A DNA stretch of 56,805 nt, taken from assembly GCF_001936615.1 (NCBI RefSeq), contig NZ_MLBF01000028.1, forward strand, positions 1-56,805. The letters are read 5' to 3'. Positions within the stretch are counted from its first letter, which is position 1. Each line of letters opens with the position of its first letter. The translations under genes and the position numbers were made by a program. This document shows positions 14,552 to 21,055 of this stretch, piece after piece. The DNA is from Desulfosporosinus metallidurans (lineage in GTDB: Bacteria; Bacillota; Desulfitobacteriia; Desulfitobacteriales; Desulfitobacteriaceae). The notes under the pieces are model-generated. The model did no database searches, was not told the origin of the DNA, and saw nothing but the letters and a program-made list of their open reading frames with translations.

Positions 14552-14674
14552 TTACCTCTTCATAGACTTGTCCCAAGGCCTAGGCCACGGGCTTGACGAT
14601 TCAGATTCTTCAACTGCATTTACGATTAAAAACAATGAGACAAACAAACCGATTACTAACAATACTCCTATCAT
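14552..14674 (-). CDS. 40-residue single-span membrane protein
   Basis: It has the strong site AGGAGGATAGC and an ATG overlapping the upstream stop (ATGA). An N-terminal hydrophobic helix (residues 2-20) is followed by an acidic/serine then Pro-Trp-rich tail. The gene is well supported by translation signals, but nothing indicates its role. Confidence 0.5.
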   Translation of the reverse strand: MIGVLLVIGLFVSLFLIVNAVEESESSSPWPRPWDKSMKR

Positions 14675-14847
14675 GCTATCCTCCTAACTGACGTTGGCTG
14701 CAAACTTTCCTGTGGGTCCCAGTACCCAAAGTGATCTAACCAAGCATCTATAAATGCTCCCATTGATGAAAATCCTTCTGCCTTGATTTCTGCTAACGTG
14801 ATATCCCCTAAACATTTCCTAGGCTGAAAAACGGACTTGATTTCCAT
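14671..14847 (-). CDS. 58-residue protein resembling an ASCH-domain end
   Basis: The start overlaps the stop of the clamp-like gene (TGATG). The pattern GDITLAEIKAEGF followed by AFIDAWLDHFG resembles the end of ASCH-domain RNA-binding-like proteins of phages, where a GD...EIR.EGF segment precedes a helix. Only that half is present, so it is a fragment-sized or minimal version. Assignment is tentative. Confidence 0.45.
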   Translation of the reverse strand: MEIKSVFQPRKCLGDITLAEIKAEGFSSMGAFIDAWLDHFGYWDPQESLQPTSVRRIA

Positions 14848-15557
14848 CACTCCCTAACCGGCAAGATCACTGCATCAATCCCTAGTGCCTTAATCCTTAT
14901 CGCTTCTAGCTTGCCTCCGTGGATGATTATAATTTCCTCATCATCCGGTATCGCGTCGAGAACATCGTTCACATAGGATTTATTCAACCTAACAGCGTAA
15001 TTGAGCCTGACATGAGTCTCGCTCTTATCTATTCCATCCAGGGGAATATCTTTGAATGGCATTGTGGACTTTAATCCTTTGATCTCATACCCTTTGGCAT
15101 TATCAAGCACTTCCTGGGCTTGCCCGTCCGACAATGGAGATACATGATCCGCAGGTCTTACATAAAGCTTGTGCTCTACATCGTCCCAAACAATATGTTT
15201 ACCGACGAATTCTTCAAGACAATCAGCCTCGATCTTTGCTAGCCGGTAAGTATCACTCGCCATCAAATAGTCTTTGCCACAATATACACAAAATAATTTA
15301 TCGTTTTCATGCTCTACCTTTGTAGCGAACTTCCACGCAAGCTTTAAGCGATCCATAAACTCTGGAGATGGGACAATTGATATTTCCTCTTTTGTGATAC
15401 TGGCAATAAACTTACGCTTTTGTTCCTTTGCTCGATCTTCCTTTTTCTCAGGCGTGATCGGTACGAAATTATCAACCCAATCATCGGAGTGAAAGCATCC
15501 TAAACATTCGTCTTCGTCCTCGTAGTGTTCGCATTCTTCGCAATCAGTAAAACTCAT
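14847..15557 (-). CDS. divergent sliding-clamp-like protein with N-terminal zinc cluster
   Basis: 236 residues. An acidic N-terminus with CEEC and CLGC pairs (zinc cluster) precedes a region with a further CVYC pair and ASDTYRLAKIEA, which resembles the ATDGHRLA strand of DnaN beta clamps. The C-terminus LNKSYVNDVLDAI ... DAVILPVRE matches the layout of the last clamp domain (a YLLDAL-type helix and a terminal LMPVR). It is shorter than DnaN (about 365 residues), so two domains at most are conserved. It may act as a phage processivity factor or compete for host clamp partners. The match is by eye; a structure comparison would settle it. Confidence 0.5.
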   Translation of the reverse strand: MSFTDCEECEHYEDEDECLGCFHSDDWVDNFVPITPEKKEDRAKEQKRKFIASITKEEISIVPSPEFMDRLKLAWKFATKVEHENDKLFCVYCGKDYLMASDTYRLAKIEADCLEEFVGKHIVWDDVEHKLYVRPADHVSPLSDGQAQEVLDNAKGYEIKGLKSTMPFKDIPLDGIDKSETHVRLNYAVRLNKSYVNDVLDAIPDDEEIIIIHGGKLEAIRIKALGIDAVILPVRE

Positions 15558-15653
15558 TTAACTTCCCCCCATTCAAAATGGCATAAATTAACGTTTTAGA
15601 ATTCTTCCTTTTGCAGAAACTAAATTTAGATTTAATGTAAAGGAGATTAAAAC

Positions 15654-15800
15654 ATGGCAACCTTAGGTAAAGGCAACAATATAAAATTCGTACCGCAAGG
15701 AAATACTCCCAAACCAGGAATAATAACACCAAAGTCAGAAGTAATAGCGGAAAAGACAGATGTCTTAACTAACGAAAGTTCAACTCCTAGTCATAGTTGA
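15654..15800 (+). CDS. 48-residue orphan protein on the opposite strand with its own terminator
   Basis: The ATG follows AAAGGAGATTAAAAC. The hydrophilic, Pro/Thr/Ser-rich product lacks Trp, Cys and membrane segments and looks disordered. It is transcribed against the surrounding minus-strand replication operon and is followed by a clear rho-independent terminator, so it appears to be an independent unit (a moron). Function unknown. Confidence 0.5.
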   Translation: MATLGKGNNIKFVPQGNTPKPGIITPKSEVIAEKTDVLTNESSTPSHS

Positions 15801-15815
15801 TTATTAAACATCTCG

Positions 15816-15841
15816 CAGGACGGCCTTGGCTGTCCTGTTTT
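15816..15841 (+). terminator. rho-independent terminator of the 48-residue gene
   Basis: Nine base pairs (one G-T) with loop CTTG at 15816-15837, followed directly by TTTT on the plus strand. Confidence 0.75.
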
Positions 15842-15895
15842 CACTTTAACCAAAGGGGGTACCACGGCTCTCCTTCCTTTCTTCGCCGCTTCGAC

Positions 15896-16966
15896 TTAGG
15901 CAAATAACTCAGTTTGCGTATACTCCAAAACCACGTTTTCCCAACCAATGCCTATATAATCCAGAACTTCACCCCAACCAAACACACGGCCATTATTATC
16001 CTTCGCGCATTTATACATCCAGAACTCCCACTCTTTAGGGTTATCTTCCCTTAGTCGGTCGAATCTGTGAGGCCGTTTCTCGATGTGAATTCCGAAGCCA
16101 CACATACTGCATCCCGTTCTCTGTGCCCTTGTTGTCCTTAGTTCGCCATTCGAATCTCTAACTATTTCGCCGTATACTTTAGGCACTGGGACGTTCAAGT
16201 CAACTGCAAGCTGTAAAATATCCTGTCGGTTAAATATCGCGAATGGGCAACTTCTTATGGTCGACTTTCCATAGTAATTACAACCATTTTTCATGAGGCC
16301 CTTTTCTCGTTGTCCACCTTCAGAAGCCATTAATCCGAGATAAGGAATCATGTTATTTGCCTTCTGCCAGTCCTGTACAGGCTTTTCTTTCATCCATTTG
16401 CAACAATCGGCAGATACCTTGAAAGGTGCAATCCCGCATGATTTCTGAGCAGTCCACCTTATGTCGGGTCTGTGTTCGGAATAATTTCCACCAAAAATTC
16501 TTATCCACTTGTCCTGAAGCTTAAGTTTTTCGCTATGCTGAAACTTACCTTGCTCCCCCATATCTCCGGTCATAATTGCATGGATGAAAATTTGCTTTGG
16601 GTTGTTTGATATTTGCAAGTTAGCAATTTTGGCGGCCTTCTCTTTACTGATTACAGGGAAACCGAATTCCCCTAAGACTTGGACTTTGCTTTTGTATGGT
16701 TTAACGAAAACCATACCCGGAATTTGCTTGTGGATCTCCTGATTACTTTTATCCTCAATGCTTGAAACTGAAACAGGTGTAGCGTCAATTCCTAGTGACT
16801 TGAGGAAGTAGAATAGGGTAATACTATCAAGTCCACCGACACTAACACATGTGTCGTGGCCATGCTCTATTGACCAGTCTTCGAATTCGCGGGCTATTCG
16901 TGTGGCGTGAACTACCTTTGCCTCATATGGAAGGCTTTGCTTTTGCATAAACTCCCATGGGGTCAT
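15896..16966 (-). CDS. PAPS reductase-family PP-loop protein
   Basis: The ATG at 16966 overlaps the upstream stop (ATGA) and gives 356 residues. The PP-loop reads SVGGLDSI (42-49), a variant of SGGxDS in ATP pyrophosphatases; the Ser-Gly pair is split by Val. Cysteine groups near the middle (DCCKW) and C-terminal part (CSMCGFG) suggest a metal or Fe-S site, as in phage and DndC-like PAPS-reductase relatives. Such proteins adenylate a substrate and often act in sulfur transfer or nucleic-acid modification. True sulfate assimilation is unlikely for a phage gene. DNA or tRNA modification, or nucleotide metabolism, is more plausible but unproven. Confidence 0.7.
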   Translation of the reverse strand: MTPWEFMQKQSLPYEAKVVHATRIAREFEDWSIEHGHDTCVSVGGLDSITLFYFLKSLGIDATPVSVSSIEDKSNQEIHKQIPGMVFVKPYKSKVQVLGEFGFPVISKEKAAKIANLQISNNPKQIFIHAIMTGDMGEQGKFQHSEKLKLQDKWIRIFGGNYSEHRPDIRWTAQKSCGIAPFKVSADCCKWMKEKPVQDWQKANNMIPYLGLMASEGGQREKGLMKNGCNYYGKSTIRSCPFAIFNRQDILQLAVDLNVPVPKVYGEIVRDSNGELRTTRAQRTGCSMCGFGIHIEKRPHRFDRLREDNPKEWEFWMYKCAKDNNGRVFGWGEVLDYIGIGWENVVLEYTQTELFA

Positions 16967-17145
16967 GGCACAGCGTCCCAACCAAGAACTAATCCGCAAC
17001 GATACTCCAATTCAGAGTATTTTCTGATCGCTTCATCTAGGGTAAATATCTTACTATCCAACCCAACTAAAGGATTTGTTTCACGACGATCGGCATCGCA
17101 AACAATATCAATGTTAATATCTAAGTTGATCTCTAAATTCATCAT
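16963..17145 (-). CDS. 60-residue protein coupled to the PP-loop gene
   Basis: It begins after GAGAGGGGTAATT and ends in the ATGA overlap with the PP-loop gene. The acidic/Ile-rich N-terminus (NLEINLDINIDIVCD) and a C-terminal helix (LDEAIRKYSELEYRCG) suggest a small folded domain. Tight coupling implies that it works with, or regulates, the PP-loop enzyme. No family recognised. Confidence 0.5.
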   Translation of the reverse strand: MMNLEINLDINIDIVCDADRRETNPLVGLDSKIFTLDEAIRKYSELEYRCGLVLGWDAVP

Positions 17146-17158
17146 AATTACCCCTCTC

Positions 17159-17503
17159 TTACCTCATAAATCTGTATTCAATAGCCTTTAAAGCAACTTT
17201 TGAGTTACCACCACCCAAATAATCCAGATCTGATAGCTTAAACTCATGTGTTTCATTGAAAAGATGCGCTGCCAAGTTGACCATGATCTTTTCACCGTGG
17301 GACCAGGAGGAAACAGCGCGCTTTATGGCGAAAAAATCAATGGTGGATTCATCCAAGTTGACGTATTGACGTAGTAAAGGACGGAACTTAGGTTCTCGAT
17401 CAGCCATTGAGCCGAGGATATACAAGGCGCCATGCCAGTAAATATCGTCTTTGGCCCATTTGGGCAAGGTGCTCACTGATTTCTTAGGTGCTAAAACTGC
17501 CAT
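17159..17503 (-). CDS. unknown 114-residue prophage protein
   Basis: It starts at 17503 after CAAGGAGGTTGTTTCA, a near-ideal ribosome site. It is helical, with a basic N-terminus and a conserved-looking end (LSDLDYLGGGNSKVALKAIEYRF). No motifs for catalysis or DNA binding stand out. It is first in the operon that runs into the PP-loop and replication genes and is only 40 bases from the divergent Mrr-type gene. Confidence 0.6.
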   Translation of the reverse strand: MAVLAPKKSVSTLPKWAKDDIYWHGALYILGSMADREPKFRPLLRQYVNLDESTIDFFAIKRAVSSWSHGEKIMVNLAAHLFNETHEFKLSDLDYLGGGNSKVALKAIEYRFMR

Positions 17504-17543
17504 TGAAACAACCTCCTTGACTACAAATTAAAGGACTGATGCC

Positions 17544-18155
17544 GTGAATATTGACTCATGGGGTATGGCGACACAACTCTTAGAAATTATCCTTGTGCTG
17601 TCTTTATTTTTAGGAGGTATTGCCGCATTAGGTGCTATATGGCGTATATTTTTAGCCGATAATTCTAGGAAAAAGCGACCTCAAGACACTAAAGAATCTC
17701 AAAAAACTCACGAGAAGAAAATTCAGAAACTAGACAAGGTTTACGGCACCTACAGCATTGCCAAAGTAGATAAAATGAAAGGCCATGAGTTTGAGTTATT
17801 CGTAGAAAAGCTTTTTAGAGTTTTAGAGAAAGATAAGATCCTTAAAACTGAGTTCACACCTGCGACCGGTGATCAGGGTTGTGATCTTATCATTCACTAT
17901 CGTGACGGCCATCGACTGGGTATCCAGTGCAAACGCTACGCTAGTACGGTAAATAATAAAGCAGTGCAGAACATCGTTGCCTCAAAGGCCATGTATGGTT
18001 TGACTCTGATGATGGTTTTCACGAATAACTATTACACTCCTGGTGCCAAAGAAGCTGCCAGATCAAACCGGGTGGAACTGGTGGATCGGGATCAGCTAAT
18101 CAAGATGATGAATCGTTACAATGAAACCCTAAGAACCTTGCACGCCAAATCCTAA
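17544..18155 (+). CDS. Mrr-family restriction endonuclease with N-terminal membrane anchor
   Basis: 203 residues from a GTG. A membrane helix (about 10-33) and basic linker lead to an Mrr-type PD-(D/E)xK domain: GHEFELFVEKLF (80-91), GDQGCDLI with the catalytic Asp114, and QCK (128-130) supplying Gln and Lys, then VFTNNYYT and an LVDRDQL end typical of the family. Mrr enzymes cut modified or foreign DNA. A membrane-anchored form on the strand opposite the lytic genes, with its own terminator, looks like a lysogen-expressed superinfection-exclusion gene. Endogenous C5 methylation (10067-11752) might control what it cuts. The biological target is not known. Confidence 0.8.
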   Translation: MNIDSWGMATQLLEIILVLSLFLGGIAALGAIWRIFLADNSRKKRPQDTKESQKTHEKKIQKLDKVYGTYSIAKVDKMKGHEFELFVEKLFRVLEKDKILKTEFTPATGDQGCDLIIHYRDGHRLGIQCKRYASTVNNKAVQNIVASKAMYGLTLMMVFTNNYYTPGAKEAARSNRVELVDRDQLIKMMNRYNETLRTLHAKS

Positions 18156-18270
18156 ACCGATCATAATACTTGTTGCTTGGATGAAATCCACAAACATACA
18201 GAAGCACTTGTTTTGACCTGAAATTTCGTTTAAAATGAGAAGTGAAATAAGTAAGTATTTGTTTCAGTTC

Positions 18271-18305
18271 GCTCACGTCGGTTGCAGCCGATGTGGGCTT
18301 TTTCA
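18271..18305 (+). terminator. rho-independent terminator of the Mrr-type gene
   Basis: An 11-bp GC-rich stem with two G-T pairs and loop TTGCA, followed by TTTTT on the plus strand, about 115 bases after the stop codon. Confidence 0.8.
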
Positions 18306-18318
18306 TTTTTAAGCTTAA

Positions 18319-19002
18319 TCATCTTAAAACTCCTGATCTACTCTCGAAGGAATTCCCTTGATGATACCCTGATTTATATGCTGAACTAACACCTGCTCGA
18401 ATTGAGCTCCCCCTACTACTACTCTTTTTTAGTCCTAGTTTTCCGATGGCATCCTCAACAATTTTGTCTCTGACAAGTACAAGACCCCAATTGTTTTGCT
18501 TTACTTGCTGTTTAAATTTAGCTTCAAGACCCCGAATAAACCCCTGTAACCAGCTATTCTTGATTTGCGTTGTTGAGAAACCAGAGCCTTTGTTTTCTTT
18601 AACATATTGAGAAGAATAATAAGTCATGGCCTTTAGAGCATAAGAGATAGTTTCTTTTGCAATCTCAACATCTTCCTTAAGTCCAATTAGACATAAATGA
18701 CTATTATTACGATAAGTGAAACGTCTTACGAAAAATTTACAACGAAAGTTATTCGAAATGATTCTTATCAAATCTTTTTCCCACCACATCTGACGCTTTT
18801 TATCAGATACAGTAACTTCTACAGCCTCCTTTTTAATTTCATTTCCTTCAGTAAGATTGACATCATCCATGCACAAATTGTTCTCGACCATAATCCTTTG
18901 AGCTATCAGCATAGCCGTTTCGGCTTCCTCAACCGATGGATTATTGTTGGCCTTAGCTAGAACCTTCCGGAGCTTCTCAAGAATTTTTTCATTTGATGCC
19001 AA
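18319..19002 (-). CDS. DUF2786-domain protein
   Basis: 227 residues. Residues 1-45 (KILEKLRKVLAKANN ... EEAETAMLIAQRIMVENNL) match the DUF2786 pattern, a short helical domain found in phage and plasmid proteins. The C-terminal half contains the helical, basic region that usually accompanies it and a Ser/Gly-rich end. The biochemical role is unknown; it lies between the immunity and replication modules. Confidence 0.75.
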   Translation of the reverse strand: MASNEKILEKLRKVLAKANNNPSVEEAETAMLIAQRIMVENNLCMDDVNLTEGNEIKKEAVEVTVSDKKRQMWWEKDLIRIISNNFRCKFFVRRFTYRNNSHLCLIGLKEDVEIAKETISYALKAMTYYSSQYVKENKGSGFSTTQIKNSWLQGFIRGLEAKFKQQVKQNNWGLVLVRDKIVEDAIGKLGLKKSSSRGSSIRAGVSSAYKSGYHQGNSFESRSGVLR

Positions 19003-19020
19003 GAATTATCCCTCCTAAAT

Positions 19021-19233
19021 TTACAGTCTTACAGGCTTACCTTTAAGTAATTCATCCTGAATTCGTCGATTATGGGTTAAAGCATAATAAGCGTAGGATA
19101 GTTCTGTCTGCGGATTAATGGTTTCAGTTTCAAACGGCTTTGGGGCCATTCTATACATCCCCCAGTAACCTGACTTATTGACGATAACTCCAAGCTTGAC
19201 GCCGTGAATCTCAATATTAAAATTGTGTCTCAT
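19021..19233 (-). CDS. unknown 70-residue prophage protein
   Basis: A start at 19233 with GGAG about ten bases upstream. The sequence suggests a beta-strand start (FNIEIHGVKLGVIV) and a helical end. It lies 18 bases before the DUF2786 gene in the same direction. No family is recognised. Confidence 0.5.
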   Translation of the reverse strand: MRHNFNIEIHGVKLGVIVNKSGYWGMYRMAPKPFETETINPQTELSYAYYALTHNRRIQDELLKGKPVRL

Positions 19234-19363
19234 TTTGGTTCAACTCCATTGAAAATTACTTTTTAGGAAGATAAAAACCTATCTCATGCTTCCTTGATAA
19301 GGACATAAGCTTATTGGTTCTTTAGTCTCATGGTTAAAACTTATATTTCGTGGTAAAATATGG

Positions 19364-19525
19364 TTACTCCTTGGAGGCCTTTAAAACCTTAGTATCCTTG
19401 GATGCGCCATGACCACCTGTGAGAATAGCTTTAGCCAAGATACGTGCGTAAAGAGTTTTAAGATGTGATTGCTCCTCTTGTTTGAGTTGACCCCAATTAC
19501 TCGTGATAGTGACAATTGCCGCCAT
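19364..19525 (-). CDS. small SNW-motif protein, copy 1
   Basis: The ATG at 19525 has GAGGTGATAACC; an earlier in-frame start at 19552 has none. The 53-residue product begins MAAIVTITSNWGQL and continues with a helix (EEQSHLKTLYARILAKAIL). The 21997-22200 gene encodes the same plan (MAKVIITIESNWDHL, then CRRYANVLISSYL). This reveals a two-member small protein family in the lysogeny region. Function unknown; position next to the excisionase suggests early or lysogenic expression. Confidence 0.6.
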   Translation of the reverse strand: MAAIVTITSNWGQLKQEEQSHLKTLYARILAKAILTGGHGASKDTKVLKASKE

Positions 19526-19593
19526 GGTTATCACCTCGGGCTGATTTTTCAAGGTTCTTAATTAATTCAGGTTGAGTTTCTGGTAGCACGTAC

Positions 19594-19794
19594 TCAAATT
19601 ATTTGACCATTGGTTTCTATCCACTTCCGGAATAGATCACGTGAAATCCGGATCTTTTTTCCAAACCAGACACAAGGGAAGCCGTCCTGCTTAGCAAGTT
19701 TATATATCTGTACTCTGCCAATCCTTGCAATAGCAGCAGCTTCTTCAGAAGAAATTACCTCTGGCAATCTATCCCAGCTGACTGGTTCTTTCAT
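19594..19794 (-). CDS. excisionase-like helix-turn-helix protein (HTH_17 type)
   Basis: 66 residues. SSEEAAAIARIGRVQIYKLA is a MerR-like N-terminal helix-turn-helix and is followed by the wing WFGKKIRISRDLFRKWIE, the standard HTH_17/excisionase layout. In temperate phages such proteins direct the integrase toward excision or act as early regulators. The partner integrase here is a large serine recombinase (22277-23815), whose directionality factors are diverse, so the excision role is likely but not certain. Confidence 0.7.
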   Translation of the reverse strand: MKEPVSWDRLPEVISSEEAAAIARIGRVQIYKLAKQDGFPCVWFGKKIRISRDLFRKWIETNGQII

Positions 19795-19850
19795 CTTTAT
19801 CCAACCTTTCTATTTAATTAGAATTTAACATAATCATATGGAAACTAAAA

Positions 19851-19874
19851 TGAACATAAACTGCACAAAAACTG
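19851..19874 (-). promoter_or_regulatory. double copy of the shared 13-bp motif
   Basis: On the minus strand two overlapping copies, CAGTTTTTGTGCA and CAGTTTATGTTCA, lie about 60 bases upstream of the excisionase-like gene. They match the single copies at 1949-1961 and 9386-9398 (consensus CAGTTTWTGTKCA). The same regulator probably acts at all three. Confidence 0.45.
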
Positions 19875-19903
19875 AACATCATGATTTTCACAAAGGGAAA
19901 TTA

Positions 19904-19965
19904 ATGACTAGGGCTACTTGTAGTTAACCTGAGAAGATCTCAGTTATTGAGTGATTTCTAGTCAT
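19904..19965. repeat. nested inverted repeats in an intergenic region
   Basis: Outer arms ATGACTAG/CTAGTCAT (8 bp) enclose an inner stem CTGAGA-AGA-TCTCAG extended by AA/TT. The region lies between the Cro-like gene and the excisionase-like gene and codes for nothing I can see. It could be a terminator for the Cro-like transcript, or an origin-type or recombination structure. Confidence 0.4.
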
Positions 19966-20029
19966 GTCTTTTTTCGATGTTTTTTATGTTTAAATACACA
20001 ACCTCTTTTCTGGTATCGTTTTAAACTTG

Positions 20030-20314
20030 TTAGGCAGATATATTCGCCTCGTTACTGGCGGGATCTTTGCATCCCGTAAGGTTTAGTGTCGAGGTAACAT
20101 TTTTCGGACACATATCGTTTCCCGATGATTCAAAAAAAATGTCTTCGACCAGAACCCCATAAAAATCAGCAATTTTCTTGGCTAAATATAGGGATGGAGT
20201 TCTTTCCCCCCTCTCTACCATACCAAGCATTTGAGGTGTAATGCCGATTTTATTTGCTATTTTGGGTCTAGGAAGATTGTTTCTTAGCTTTATTAATTTT
20301 TCTCTCTTGTTCAA
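20030..20314 (-). CDS. Cro-like XRE repressor
   Basis: 94 residues from a TTG preceded by AGGAGGGAAGAAC. Residues 8-62 form an XRE helix-turn-helix (ANKIGITPQMLGMVERGERT). The C-terminal 30 residues are polar and probably disordered. It is transcribed away from the CI-like gene from a consensus promoter whose spacer holds an operator. This is the lytic side of the genetic switch. One more operator half lies inside its own 3' coding region. Confidence 0.8.
   Translation of the reverse strand: MNKREKLIKLRNNLPRPKIANKIGITPQMLGMVERGERTPSLYLAKKIADFYGVLVEDIFFESSGNDMCPKNVTSTLNLTGCKDPASNEANISA
20107..20121. promoter_or_regulatory. fifth operator copy inside the Cro-like gene
   Basis: Read on the minus strand this is GAAAC-GATAT-GTGTC, matching the operator consensus GAAAC-N5-GTGTC found four times in the intergenic region. 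Its position within the coding sequence suggests looping or auxiliary repression. Confidence 0.55.
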
Positions 20315-20337
20315 GTTCTTCCCTCCTTTCTATCTCG

Positions 20338-20443
20338 GAAACATATTGTGTCCTAATGCTTTAATTATACGGACACGTATTGTTTCTGTCAATACAGTTT
20401 AGAAACTTTTCGTGTCTTTTGTGGTAGCGAAACAGAACGTGTC
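20338..20443. promoter_or_regulatory. operator array of the CI/Cro switch
   Basis: Four 15-bp sites of form GAAAC-N5-GTGTC: 20338-20352 (plus), 20372-20386 (minus), 20402-20416 (plus), 20429-20443 (plus). The first and last five bases are invariant in all. The last copy abuts the TATAAT at 20445-20450 that should drive the CI-like gene; the second fills the spacer of the opposing promoter. Confidence 0.75.
20364..20392 (-). promoter_or_regulatory. consensus sigma-A promoter of the Cro-like gene
   Basis: TTGACA (20392-20387) and TATAAT (20369-20364) are separated by exactly 17 bases, and those bases contain one full operator. Binding there would block RNA polymerase, so this is the repressible early promoter. 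Confidence 0.8.
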
Positions 20444-20475
20444 TTATAATATAACTATACCTAGGAGGGATATAT

Positions 20476-20841
20476 GTGGAAACATACTTTTTGCCTCAGC
20501 GTTTAAAAAATCTCCGTGAAATCAAGGACCTTACCCAATATGACCTAGCTAAAGCACTGGGATTTTCGCGCGGACAAATAGCTAACTATGAACAAGGAAC
20601 GAGAAGGCCTGACCCCCCTACCCTCCAGCGTCTTGCAGATTATTTCGGTGTCAGTGTAGACTATCTACTTGGTAATACGGATAAAACCCAGCCCAACTTG
20701 TCTTCGCCATTAGAACAACAATGGCCGGAAGGCACAAAAGTCCTTTTACGTGCTCATAACAAACTTACACCGGAAAAAAAGCGCAAAATGCTAAGACTTA
20801 TAGAAACTTATATCAACGAAGAAGAGGATGACGAAGACTAA
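20476..20841 (+). CDS. CI-like XRE repressor
   Basis: 121 residues from a GTG after AGGAGGGATATAT. Residues 8-62 are a classical XRE domain (RLKNLREIKDLTQYDLAKAL, NYEQGTRRPDPPTLQRLADY). A short linker leads to an acidic helical tail (LTPEKKRKMLRLIETYINEEEDDED), probably for oligomerisation. There is no LexA-type peptidase domain, so induction most likely runs through the ImmA/IrrE protease two genes downstream, as in ICEBs1-type systems. It should bind the GAAAC-N5-GTGTC array and maintain lysogeny. Confidence 0.85.
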   Translation: METYFLPQRLKNLREIKDLTQYDLAKALGFSRGQIANYEQGTRRPDPPTLQRLADYFGVSVDYLLGNTDKTQPNLSSPLEQQWPEGTKVLLRAHNKLTPEKKRKMLRLIETYINEEEDDED

Positions 20842-20987
20842 ACTCATTATATTTTTCACTTTGTCTAATCTCTTTTAGATAATGCATTAAGGGGTTGGTA
20901 AAGGAGAATTTAGAATTTTAGGGATTAATACTGAATAATGATCATCCTTAGATGCAAATGTAAAAATCAATATACAAATATTTGCAA

Positions 20988-21022
20988 AACTCATTTTAAA
21001 ATTTTTAATTTTAAAATGAGTT
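20988..21022. terminator. AT-rich 14-bp inverted repeat
   Basis: Arms AACTCATTTTAAAA and TTTTAAAATGAGTT surround a 7-base loop. It lies between the CI-like and ImmA-like genes and may attenuate transcription into the protease gene. Its A+T content makes it a weak terminator. Confidence 0.45.
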
Positions 21023-21055
21023 ATTCTAAAGAAAAGAGATTTAATACAGAAGAAG

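Noticed and set aside
15544..15732. 62-residue hydrophobic minus-strand frame
   Set aside because: It overlaps the supported plus-strand 48-residue gene and the start of the clamp-like gene and lacks a ribosome site.
18100..18306. 68-residue minus-strand frame
   Set aside because: It covers the end of the Mrr gene and its terminator on the other strand; no start signals.
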